A stretch of DNA of 37,713 nt from Candidatus Gastranaerophilales bacterium (GTDB taxonomy: Bacteria > Cyanobacteriota > Vampirovibrionia > Gastranaerophilales > Gastranaerophilaceae): contig CALUTK010000015.1 in assembly GCA_944323675.1 (NCBI GenBank), positions 1-37,713 on the forward strand, read 5' to 3'. Made by a program: the position numbers and the translations under genes. Shown here piece by piece: positions 22,447 to 29,834 of this stretch (positions are counted from its first letter, which is position 1; each line of letters begins with the position of its first letter). The notes under the pieces are model-generated. The model ran no database searches and was not told where the DNA came from. It saw only the letters and a list, made by a program, of their open reading frames with translations.

Positions 22447-24339
22447 ATGAAATTCTTTGATAAAATAAACGAAATACGACGAAAAATTTCCGAAGTAGAA
22501 AACAATATCTATAGCGGAAAACAAGACTATCTGGAAATTTACGAACGTAACCTTCAGTTAGAGAAAGAAATAGAAGAACGCACACACGAGCTTAATGTAG
22601 CAAATAAAAGAATGCTAACAATCCAGCACATCTGGGATATGATGAATTCTTCAAAACCGCTTGTAAGCGTAATGGAGACAATCGTAAACACAATTCAGGG
22701 AGAACTCGGATATCTCCATTGCACCATTATGCGAAAACTCACGGATGAAAATGGAGATTATCTTACTGTTCTTGCAGAAGCGCAGGATGTCACGATTAAG
22801 CGGGCAGATATGGTATTAAAAGACCCTATTCAGACCAGACGCCTTGCTTATACTAAAGAATCAATCTTTGCAAAAACTCTTGAGAACCGAGAGATCAATC
22901 AAACAACAGATATAGCAAGCACCCTCTATGCAATCATGCCGGATATTTCAGAGGAATTAGTCCAAAAGGTTCTCGAGGATAAATCAGTCAAATCAATTAT
23001 TACAATTCCGCTTTATTCAAGAGAAAAACCATTCGGTATCTTCGGAGTATTCTCATCCCGTGAAGAACTTGCAAAATCGGAAACAGATTTTCTTTCAATG
23101 TTCGCGCAGCAGATAGAAGTTGCGATAACTGTTGCGGATTTGTTTGAAGCTGTAAAAGAACAGGCTGTAACTGACGGACTTACCGGATTATATAACAGAA
23201 GATTTTTTGAAGATTACATAAAAAAAGAAGTAACCCGTTCCCTGCGTAACAACCAGCCGTTCAGCTTAATCGGACTTGATTTGGATTTTCTGAAACATAT
23301 TAACGACAAATTCGGACATGCATACGGGGATATTGCTATTAAAACCGTTGCTGATGTTTTAAAGAAAAATGCTCGTTCAATAGATATTGCCGCAAGAATG
23401 GGCGGGGAAGAATTCAATATTCTACTCCCTGGTATCGGTTCTGAAGGTGCAATGGTTGCGGCCGAACGTATCAGAAAAGCCATTGAAGAAAGAGAGCTTG
23501 ATACAATAGGTCATATCACGGCAAGTATCGGGGTCGCAACGTTTCTGGAGCACTCCGACAACCTTGAAGAACTTATGGAACTCACCGATCAGGCAATGTA
23601 TAATTCCAAACGCAACGGAAGAAACAGAGTAACGCTTGCAAGCACAGCCTCTGAAATTTCGTGGCAGGAAATTGCGGTTAATACCTTCACTGATATTTTA
23701 TCAAAACACAATATGCCTATTCCGCAGGCTCTTTGTGATGAACTTTGCGAAAAACTGAAAAATAACCAGTCGCAAAAAGAAATCCTTTATTCCGTTGCAG
23801 ATATCCTGACACAAACCTACAACCCGCTCCACGAAAACGGGCTGGTTAAATCTAAACTTCTCACGGCAGTAAGCCTTGCAAAAAGATTTGACCTTCCGAA
23901 AGAGGAAATTGACAAACTTAAAATTGCCGTTCTGCTCTATGATATCGGCAACCTTATGCTGCCTAAAGAATTGCTTTTAAAGACTACGCCGCTTACAGAA
24001 GATGAGAAAAACCATATAAAAGAACACCCGCTTATTGCGGCAAAAGAAATTCTCCAGCCGATTTCATACATTCAAGATATCATTCCGATAATTGAACACC
24101 ACCACGAAAACTGGGACGGAACAGGTTATCCTGCAAAAATTGCCAAAAATGAAATTCCGCTGACATCTCAAATTATTCTGATAGTTGACGCCTACTTTGC
24201 ACTCACAGAACAGAGAACCTACAGAAGCAAACTTTCTCCGCAGGAAGCACTTGAAGAAATAAAAAAAGACTGCGGCAAAAAATGGAATGAAACTCTTGTC
24301 AATGAATTCATTACACTTATTGAACACGATATAAATTAG
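22447..24339 (+). CDS. Cytosolic GAF - GGDEF - degenerate HD-GYP protein
   Basis: A 630-residue signalling protein without transmembrane segments. A coiled coil (about 5-60) leads to a GAF-like sensor domain (about 70-235). The GGDEF domain (about 240-400) has GGEEF at 319-323 and an inhibitory I-site R310-S-I-D313, five residues before it, so it should make cyclic di-GMP under product control. The C-terminal domain (about 440-625) is HD-GYP-like: HHHENWDGTGYP (551-562) is intact, but the metal-binding HDIGK reads YDIGN (498-502) and the later DAYDALT reads DAYFALT. Loss of the first His and an Asp suggests it binds but no longer hydrolyses the nucleotide. CAGGG eight bases upstream is a weak ribosome site. 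Confidence 0.9.
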   Translation: MKFFDKINEIRRKISEVENNIYSGKQDYLEIYERNLQLEKEIEERTHELNVANKRMLTIQHIWDMMNSSKPLVSVMETIVNTIQGELGYLHCTIMRKLTDENGDYLTVLAEAQDVTIKRADMVLKDPIQTRRLAYTKESIFAKTLENREINQTTDIASTLYAIMPDISEELVQKVLEDKSVKSIITIPLYSREKPFGIFGVFSSREELAKSETDFLSMFAQQIEVAITVADLFEAVKEQAVTDGLTGLYNRRFFEDYIKKEVTRSLRNNQPFSLIGLDLDFLKHINDKFGHAYGDIAIKTVADVLKKNARSIDIAARMGGEEFNILLPGIGSEGAMVAAERIRKAIEERELDTIGHITASIGVATFLEHSDNLEELMELTDQAMYNSKRNGRNRVTLASTASEISWQEIAVNTFTDILSKHNMPIPQALCDELCEKLKNNQSQKEILYSVADILTQTYNPLHENGLVKSKLLTAVSLAKRFDLPKEEIDKLKIAVLLYDIGNLMLPKELLLKTTPLTEDEKNHIKEHPLIAAKEILQPISYIQDIIPIIEHHHENWDGTGYPAKIAKNEIPLTSQIILIVDAYFALTEQRTYRSKLSPQEALEEIKKDCGKKWNETLVNEFITLIEHDIN

Positions 24340-24347
24340 CAGAACCT

Positions 24348-24360
24348 GCCTTATAAAGGC
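24348..24360 (+). promoter_or_regulatory. Small hairpin over the thiL ribosome site
   Basis: GCCTT-ATA-AAGGC includes the AAAGG that would serve thiL 11 bases downstream. Folding would hide it. No TPP-riboswitch core is seen. Confidence 0.3.
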
Positions 24361-24370
24361 TTAAAAAATT

Positions 24371-25264
24371 ATGAAAGAAAAAGATTTCATACAAACAATA
24401 AAAACCATTCTCAATTCAGAATACATAGGCGATGATTGTGCCTGTTTAAAAGATTTTGGAATTGTAGTGACTCAGGACAGCCTTGTGGAAGATATTCATT
24501 TCAGACGGGATTTTGCGACCCCTTATCAGATAGGTTACAAATCCGCAATGGTGAATATTTCAGACGTCTGCGCAAGCGGAGCTGAGCCTAAATATCTTAC
24601 CGTTGCTCTTTCTCTTCCAGAAAATATTACAAAAGAATTTGTGGAAGAATTTTATAAAGGAATGAAAGACGCCTGCGGCAATATTAAAATTGTGGGCGGA
24701 GATATCACTGGAAGCGATAAAATATTCATCTCTATAACCGCAATAGGTAAAACTGCAGGGCGTAGAATTTCCTCCAGAAAAAACGCAAAACCGGGACAAA
24801 AAATTGTAGTGTCAGGCTCTCACGGCTCAAGCGCGGCAGGGCTGCAAGAACTTTTAAGCGGCAAACGCGGCGGGGAATTTATAAAAAAACATCTCATGCC
24901 GGAAGCACAATTGGAATTTTCTAAAAAAATATCCTCAAATATTCAGGAGGATTATGCTATGATGGATACATCGGACGGGCTTATGGATGCACTGTCGCAA
25001 ATAGCTGAGGCAAGCGGAGTCTTGCTGGATATTGATTTCAATAAAATCCCGTACGATAAAGAGATTGAGAAATTTGAAAATTACAAAGACCTTATACTCT
25101 TTGGCGGCGAGGATTACCAGCTTGTCGCAGCACTTACTGACCCGCAGGATTTCACGGTAATCGGCGAGGTTAAAGAAGGCAGAGGAGTTAAAATAGGTCA
25201 AAAAATTTACACAAAAGACGAAGTTGAAAAACATTTGTTTAACCACTTTGAGGAGAAGAAATGA
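24371..25264 (+). CDS. thiL: Thiamine-monophosphate kinase
   Basis: A 297-residue kinase of the PurM/SelD/HypE superfamily that makes thiamine diphosphate from thiamine monophosphate. Metal/phosphate motifs: IGDDCA near residue 19, VTQDSLVEDIHF, MVNISDVCASGAEP, VGGDITGS, and MMDTSDGLMDAL in the C-terminal half with LFGGEDYQLV. All the acidic metal ligands expected for ThiL are present. It ends ATGA over the start of ispD, so the two are translationally coupled. The product is the cofactor of the 2-oxoacid oxidoreductase at 33.3-35.9 kb. Confidence 0.95.
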   Translation: MKEKDFIQTIKTILNSEYIGDDCACLKDFGIVVTQDSLVEDIHFRRDFATPYQIGYKSAMVNISDVCASGAEPKYLTVALSLPENITKEFVEEFYKGMKDACGNIKIVGGDITGSDKIFISITAIGKTAGRRISSRKNAKPGQKIVVSGSHGSSAAGLQELLSGKRGGEFIKKHLMPEAQLEFSKKISSNIQEDYAMMDTSDGLMDALSQIAEASGVLLDIDFNKIPYDKEIEKFENYKDLILFGGEDYQLVAALTDPQDFTVIGEVKEGRGVKIGQKIYTKDEVEKHLFNHFEEKK

Positions 25265-25908
25265 AAACCAACGCAATAATAACCGCAGGCGGAACCTCAT
25301 CCCGCTTCGGCAATAAAAATAAATTACTCGAAAAAATTAACGGCAAAGAAGTGATAAAATATACTGTTGACGCTTTTAGATATGCGAATGTCGATAATAT
25401 AATAATTTGCACAAATCCTTCCATAATGGAGGAAATGCAGGAACTTTTTAAAGGCTATGAAAACATAAAAATAATAGAAGGCGGAGCCACAAGACAGGCA
25501 TCAGTTTATAACGGGCTGAAATTTGATACCTGTGATTATGTGGTAATCCACGACGGCGCAAGACCTATCATTTCAACGGAACTTATCAATATATGCATTG
25601 AAATGGTGAAGGAAGTAAAAGCAATATCTGTTATGACCAAAACCATCGACACGATAAAAGAAGTCGAACACGGGAAAATCGTAAGAACAATTGACCGTTC
25701 AAAGTTATACAACACCCAGACCCCGCAGGCTTTTGCTTATGATTTAATACTGAAAGCCCACGAAAAATTTGCAGGAAAAAACTTCACAGATGACGCCGGT
25801 ATGGTAGAAGAACTCGGGCAAGATGTATATATTATTGACGGAAGCTACAAAAATATTAAAATTACAACCCAGAATGATATTGACCTTGCTAAAATATATT
25901 TGAGTTAA
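25261..25908 (+). CDS. ispD: 2-C-methyl-D-erythritol 4-phosphate cytidylyltransferase
   Basis: A 215-residue enzyme of the MEP isoprenoid pathway that joins CTP and methylerythritol phosphate. The nucleotide loop ITAGGTSSRFGNKNKLL at the N terminus replaces the usual AAGxGxRMxxxxPKQ and still carries the Arg and Lys. HDGARP, QTPQAF and TDDAGMVE follow, as does IKITTQNDIDLAK at the end. The ribitol-phosphate cytidylyltransferase relative (TarI) is less likely, since no teichoic acid genes are near. GAGGAG precedes the ATG, which overlaps the thiL stop by four bases. Confidence 0.92.
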   Translation: MKTNAIITAGGTSSRFGNKNKLLEKINGKEVIKYTVDAFRYANVDNIIICTNPSIMEEMQELFKGYENIKIIEGGATRQASVYNGLKFDTCDYVVIHDGARPIISTELINICIEMVKEVKAISVMTKTIDTIKEVEHGKIVRTIDRSKLYNTQTPQAFAYDLILKAHEKFAGKNFTDDAGMVEELGQDVYIIDGSYKNIKITTQNDIDLAKIYLS

Positions 25909-25987
25909 TAAAAGTTATTATTAATAGCAATTTTTTCTTTTTCTGTTTTTAATATAGTTAGTTTCCCAAAATGTGTAGGAAAGTAAA

Positions 25988-27304
25988 ATGACAGAACAAA
26001 TACAACGCTCCGGGTTTACAACAATTAATTACGTAACAAAAGACGGTGAACACTGTACAGCGGCAAAAAATAACGGAATTGTCACTATTGTAAGTAATAA
26101 AAATGGAATAAGACAGCTTACGCCTGGTAAATTTATGAAAGAGTTTATTGAAAATTTGCCGAAAAAGCGTCTGGAAAATACACCCTCCAGAGATACCGTA
26201 ACCTTCTCTGGAAACGAGGAAACTACAGCACAAAAAACAACAACAGAACAACCGCAAGCAAAAGAAAATAACCGCCCGTCTAAAACTCTAAAGACTTGGC
26301 TTGCAATTGCCGGTGCCGCCTTAATTGCAGCAGGAATTTATTTCCTCACCCGAGGAAAAGGTAAATCTGCAGCACAAAAAACAGCACAGGAACTTTCCGG
26401 AGAAACTAACAGAGTTATTCCGGATGCTGAAACAGGATTAAACAATGCAGAAAGAAAAGTTAATCTAAATGAGAAACCCGAAAATAAAAACCCAAAAGCT
26501 GCAAACGAAACTAACGGGAAGGATTCTTCCGGAACAAATAAAGATACAACAGCAAAAAATGAAGAACAAGAACCGGAAGTCCTCTTTCCGGATAGAATTA
26601 TAATACCTGAAAAACCTCCAAAATCCAACGGGAAACGAAACAATAAACAGAAACCGCAAATTATTGTGCTTGAGGATAACGTTAAACCTGAAACTCCAAA
26701 ACAAACTGCAAATCCGGCTAAAAAAACAGAAGGCACCACTGCAAAAACAGATAAAAAAACTGCAGAAACTCCAAAACAGCAAGATTCAACTCAATCAAAA
26801 CGGATGCAGCAGGATGACGTTTTAGAACAGCTAAAGACTCAGCAAGATGAGATTGATAAACAAAATCAACAAATAATTGATGATGCAAACAACCTTGTTG
26901 CGGCACTCCTTGTGGAAGAGGCATTGACAGGCGGCGGCAAAAAAGCCGCTGAAACCGCAAATGATGTTATTGCAGATATTTCTAAAAAATTTAAAGAGAA
27001 TATGGATGAAGCTGCCGCCTGGATAGAGGATGTCGCACACAGAAAGCCTGCGGATGAAGTACGCCCAAAATCCACCGACAATTTATTTACAGAGTCTTCT
27101 GATGATTCATTCGGACTGACAGATAATTACAAATCAGATTATAATAATTTAAATAATCAAATAGATGATATAATTGATGATTCATACGACAGTATGAGAA
27201 CTGATCTTCCCGATAATGAAATGTATAACAATGACTATTTAACCTCACCTATTGATGATTTCAGCAGCGGATTTGACGGCTTCGATGACTTTGGAATTAT
27301 GTAA
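25988..27304 (+). CDS. Unrecognised membrane protein with long charged tail
   Basis: I do not recognise this 438-residue protein. Residues 1-75 form a small, possibly folded domain (TTINYVTKDGEHC, KNNGIVTIVSNKNGIRQLTPG). One transmembrane helix follows at about 101-118 (TWLAIAGAALIAAGIYFL). Residues about 125-285 are low complexity, rich in Lys, Asn, Glu, Thr and Pro. A helical segment (about 285-345) has VLEQLKTQQDEIDKQNQQ and Ala-rich stretches. The last 80 residues are acidic and rich in Asp, Asn, Ser and Tyr, ending FDGFDDFGIM. Without a signal peptide, the long tail could lie on either side of the membrane. AGGAAAG precedes ATG. It and the next gene may form a pair; both look lineage-specific. 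Confidence 0.75.
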   Translation: MTEQIQRSGFTTINYVTKDGEHCTAAKNNGIVTIVSNKNGIRQLTPGKFMKEFIENLPKKRLENTPSRDTVTFSGNEETTAQKTTTEQPQAKENNRPSKTLKTWLAIAGAALIAAGIYFLTRGKGKSAAQKTAQELSGETNRVIPDAETGLNNAERKVNLNEKPENKNPKAANETNGKDSSGTNKDTTAKNEEQEPEVLFPDRIIIPEKPPKSNGKRNNKQKPQIIVLEDNVKPETPKQTANPAKKTEGTTAKTDKKTAETPKQQDSTQSKRMQQDDVLEQLKTQQDEIDKQNQQIIDDANNLVAALLVEEALTGGGKKAAETANDVIADISKKFKENMDEAAAWIEDVAHRKPADEVRPKSTDNLFTESSDDSFGLTDNYKSDYNNLNNQIDDIIDDSYDSMRTDLPDNEMYNNDYLTSPIDDFSSGFDGFDDFGIM

Positions 27305-27399
27305 ACATTCATATATCTTAATATATGTTCTTTATAATAGCAAATTTTCAACTTTAAACACCTTACAATATATAGAAAATAATAAAAGGGGAAAATAAT

Positions 27400-28818
27400 A
27401 TGGGTTCACTGGCCGTAGGCATGAAGATGATTTATAGCGGAGTAAAAACTATTTTTAAAAAAGGCAGTAATGTAGAAAAAGCCGCAGCGAATTTACAATC
27501 CGCACCAAAAACAACATTTGCAAAAGATCCTATAACAGGAATTGAAACAATGCAAAGAGAATTCCTCACAAAAACGAAACACGGTGATGATGTTTATAAA
27601 CTTGTTAAAGTAGAATCGGAAGTACTGGATAACGGGACAAAATCAACAAGAACACATGTTTGGACAAGATGGCCCGGACAGGAATATCATTTTGGTTTCG
27701 GCGGAGACGCTGCCGATAGAGTAAAAACAATTTCCATTAAACCTGAGGGCATCCTCGGCGGCAAGCAGATTACAATCAACAAACAATACCGCGAAACTAT
27801 GGGAATGTCCGCCCGCACAGAAAATTTAGTAAAAGAATACAACGCAAAAGGAGAGCTTGAACATAAAAGTCTTGACTACAGCAACAATAACGGTTATCAG
27901 ATTAAGGCGACACAGGATAGAGTCTATGATGAATACCCTCTAAATTCTTCTGTCAAAAGTATGTATGAAAATTCTAAGAAAGATTTAAACTACAAACATA
28001 CAATATCCAGAAAACGTCCGGATGACGAATATTTTCGAACAGAATATTCAAACTACGGCAACTTTAAAGATAAAGGAACACATTACTCAAGAGCAATAGA
28101 AGCGAAAGAAAATGCGATAAAAGCAGAAGCCGCCGCAAAAGAGGAAGCTGCAAAAGCAGCAAAACTCGCCGCAGAAAAGGCTGCAAAAGGACTTCCTCGC
28201 ATAAATGTCGCAAAAGTCCTAAATGGACTCAACATTGAAGAATTAAAAGTTATTGAAAAAGTTCAGCCGAATGGCGGGGTAAAACGCTATTACTTCCTCC
28301 CTGAAACAGGCACCGGAAAACGAAAACCCGTAATTACGACTTATGACTATAGAAGCCTCCATCAGGAATGGATTCATAACGGAAAAGCAGATGTAATTTA
28401 CCTGAAACAACTCGGTAAAGAAGAACCTTATATCTATATGCAAAAAGGCAATTATAAACAAATCCACTCAAAAGATGAAGACGGACGCATAATTGATGAA
28501 CAGTATTATACAGACGGTTCTAACAAATACTACAGAAAAGGACCTGATTATAACTATTATTACGAAGGTGAAATGAAAAACCCTAATTACGGAAATCATC
28601 TTTATGATGATTTTCAAAATCCGATAGCAAAATTCCATTCACATCGTAGAGATATTATTAATGAATGTAGGCCTCCTGTATTATCAAAAGAGCCTAAATA
28701 TTATATAAACAGCGGTTATGTGCCAAAAGCTGACGAACAAAAAATGCTAAGAGTTAAATCCGATGCAGAAAATGAATTTGTTGATTTAATGGATTTACTA
28801 AAACCTTATGAAGCTTAA
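27400..28818 (+). CDS. Unrecognised 472-residue protein, Tyr/Lys-rich
   Basis: I do not recognise this protein. The N terminus has a short hydrophobic/amphipathic helix (GSLAVGMKMIYSGVKTIF) that may touch membrane but is not a clear signal. Residues about 50-140 are beta-rich (HVWTRWPGQEYHFGFGGD). An Ala/Lys/Glu helix lies at about 235-265. The last 200 residues contain tyrosine-rich strand-turn units (YYFLPETGTGKRKP, EQYYTDGSNKYYRKG, NYYYEGEMKNPNYGN) that recall YD- or MORN-type repeats but do not match either. AGGGG eight bases upstream supports the start. It follows the previous gene by 95 bp. Its stop lies only five bases from the stop of the converging glycosyltransferase-like gene, with no terminator between them. 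Confidence 0.7.
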   Translation: MGSLAVGMKMIYSGVKTIFKKGSNVEKAAANLQSAPKTTFAKDPITGIETMQREFLTKTKHGDDVYKLVKVESEVLDNGTKSTRTHVWTRWPGQEYHFGFGGDAADRVKTISIKPEGILGGKQITINKQYRETMGMSARTENLVKEYNAKGELEHKSLDYSNNNGYQIKATQDRVYDEYPLNSSVKSMYENSKKDLNYKHTISRKRPDDEYFRTEYSNYGNFKDKGTHYSRAIEAKENAIKAEAAAKEEAAKAAKLAAEKAAKGLPRINVAKVLNGLNIEELKVIEKVQPNGGVKRYYFLPETGTGKRKPVITTYDYRSLHQEWIHNGKADVIYLKQLGKEEPYIYMQKGNYKQIHSKDEDGRIIDEQYYTDGSNKYYRKGPDYNYYYEGEMKNPNYGNHLYDDFQNPIAKFHSHRRDIINECRPPVLSKEPKYYINSGYVPKADEQKMLRVKSDAENEFVDLMDLLKPYEA

Positions 28819-28823
28819 ATTTA

Positions 28824-29762
28824 TTATAACTTAGATAAATCAATTCTTTCAAACGCATCAATAGCAGATGGATTTGTTGCATTATATATTTTTGCTCCCA
28901 TATATTTAGAATAGTCTTCTAAATCTTCGTATGATTTAAATACTGATACTTCAGCCTGGAGTTCTTCTGCTATAGTCATATCTGGCAAATACCTTCTATT
29001 TTCTTTATCATCTTTATCATAACAATGTTTATCATTTATATATAGTTGATTATTTTCATCTACTCCGATATATTTAAACCATGAATTCTCTGCACCCATA
29101 AGATAAATAGATTTATAACCAACATTAATTGCAAAATATAAACAACCGACTAAAACTGTTTGAACTTTAGGAGAATACATATTGATTTTATACAGAAGAT
29201 TTTTGTGTCCAGCATGATAAAAGGGAGTCGAATTTATATCTATATGTCTTGTATTAATATATATCAAATTTATATTTGGGTTGCTTTTAGGAATATCCAT
29301 TAGGACATTCCAATCTCTAGCTATCTCTGGTAATATTATATTAAGTTTCCAATCTACTTTTTCAATAACAGACTTTACCGATTGATTTAATTTAATTAAA
29401 TATTCATCATTTTTATTTGCTTCCTTATCGCAAATTGCAGGATCCAAATAGATATAATACTTTGGTTTTAATTCAAAGAAATTTCTCATTAAAGGAAAAC
29501 CATTAACACAAATCACATCAGCATTATTTAAAAATTTCTTTATATGTTCATTTTTTAATTCATTTTTTATTAATGGAGCATTACCCAAAACCACACAGTT
29601 TCTATTTGCATTACAACTCACGCCCCAATTTTGAGTGAAATTGGCCGCCATATTTTTTAGCTTCCGTACTTTAAAAACTTTTTCTAATTTATCAACTTCC
29701 CTACAAAGAAACAATGGTAAAATATCCCTTGATGTTTTTTTTATAAATTTACAAAACCCCAT
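28824..29762 (-). CDS. Putative glycosyltransferase, DUF115 / GT42-like Rossmann fold
   Basis: A 312-residue protein, notably AT-rich. The N-terminal nucleotide-binding part reads NCVVLGNAPLIKNEL, then ADVICVNGFPLM and KPKYYIYLDPAI, a pattern shared by DUF115/MptE-like proteins and GT42 sialyltransferases (which begin VIIAGNGPSL). The second half has TVLVGCLYFAINVGYKSIYLMGAENSWF, as in those families, where it forms the substrate pocket, and ends YNATNPSAIDAFERI. It probably modifies a surface glycan or flagellin-like protein; the donor sugar is not known. AAAGG precedes ATG. It stands just after ppdK and may have been acquired. Family assignment is by memory of motifs only. Confidence 0.5.
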   Translation of the reverse strand: MGFCKFIKKTSRDILPLFLCREVDKLEKVFKVRKLKNMAANFTQNWGVSCNANRNCVVLGNAPLIKNELKNEHIKKFLNNADVICVNGFPLMRNFFELKPKYYIYLDPAICDKEANKNDEYLIKLNQSVKSVIEKVDWKLNIILPEIARDWNVLMDIPKSNPNINLIYINTRHIDINSTPFYHAGHKNLLYKINMYSPKVQTVLVGCLYFAINVGYKSIYLMGAENSWFKYIGVDENNQLYINDKHCYDKDDKENRRYLPDMTIAEELQAEVSVFKSYEDLEDYSKYMGAKIYNATNPSAIDAFERIDLSKL

Positions 29763-29787
29763 AAATACTTCTGCCTTTCATAAATTA

Positions 29788-29822
29788 GCACAAGCGACTC
29801 TTAGCTAAAGAGTCGCTTGTGC
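29788..29822. terminator. Long hairpin after ppdK
   Basis: A 15-bp perfect stem: GCACAAGCGACTCTT (29788-29802) with AAGAGTCGCTTGTGC (29808-29822), 5-base loop. The minus-strand T-run after it is poor (TAATTTAT); the plus-strand side has five T. It probably reduces read-through from ppdK into the glycosyltransferase-like gene. Confidence 0.7.
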
Positions 29823-29834
29823 AATTTTTAATAT

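Noticed and set aside
24340-24370. TPP riboswitch before thiL
   Set aside because: The gap is only 31 bp and lacks CTGAGA or the other conserved core; only a 5-bp hairpin is present.
26338-27081. Minus-strand ORFs opposite the membrane protein gene at 25988
   Set aside because: They are Phe/Cys/Ser-rich mirror frames of a Lys/Glu/Asn-rich coding region and have no start signals.
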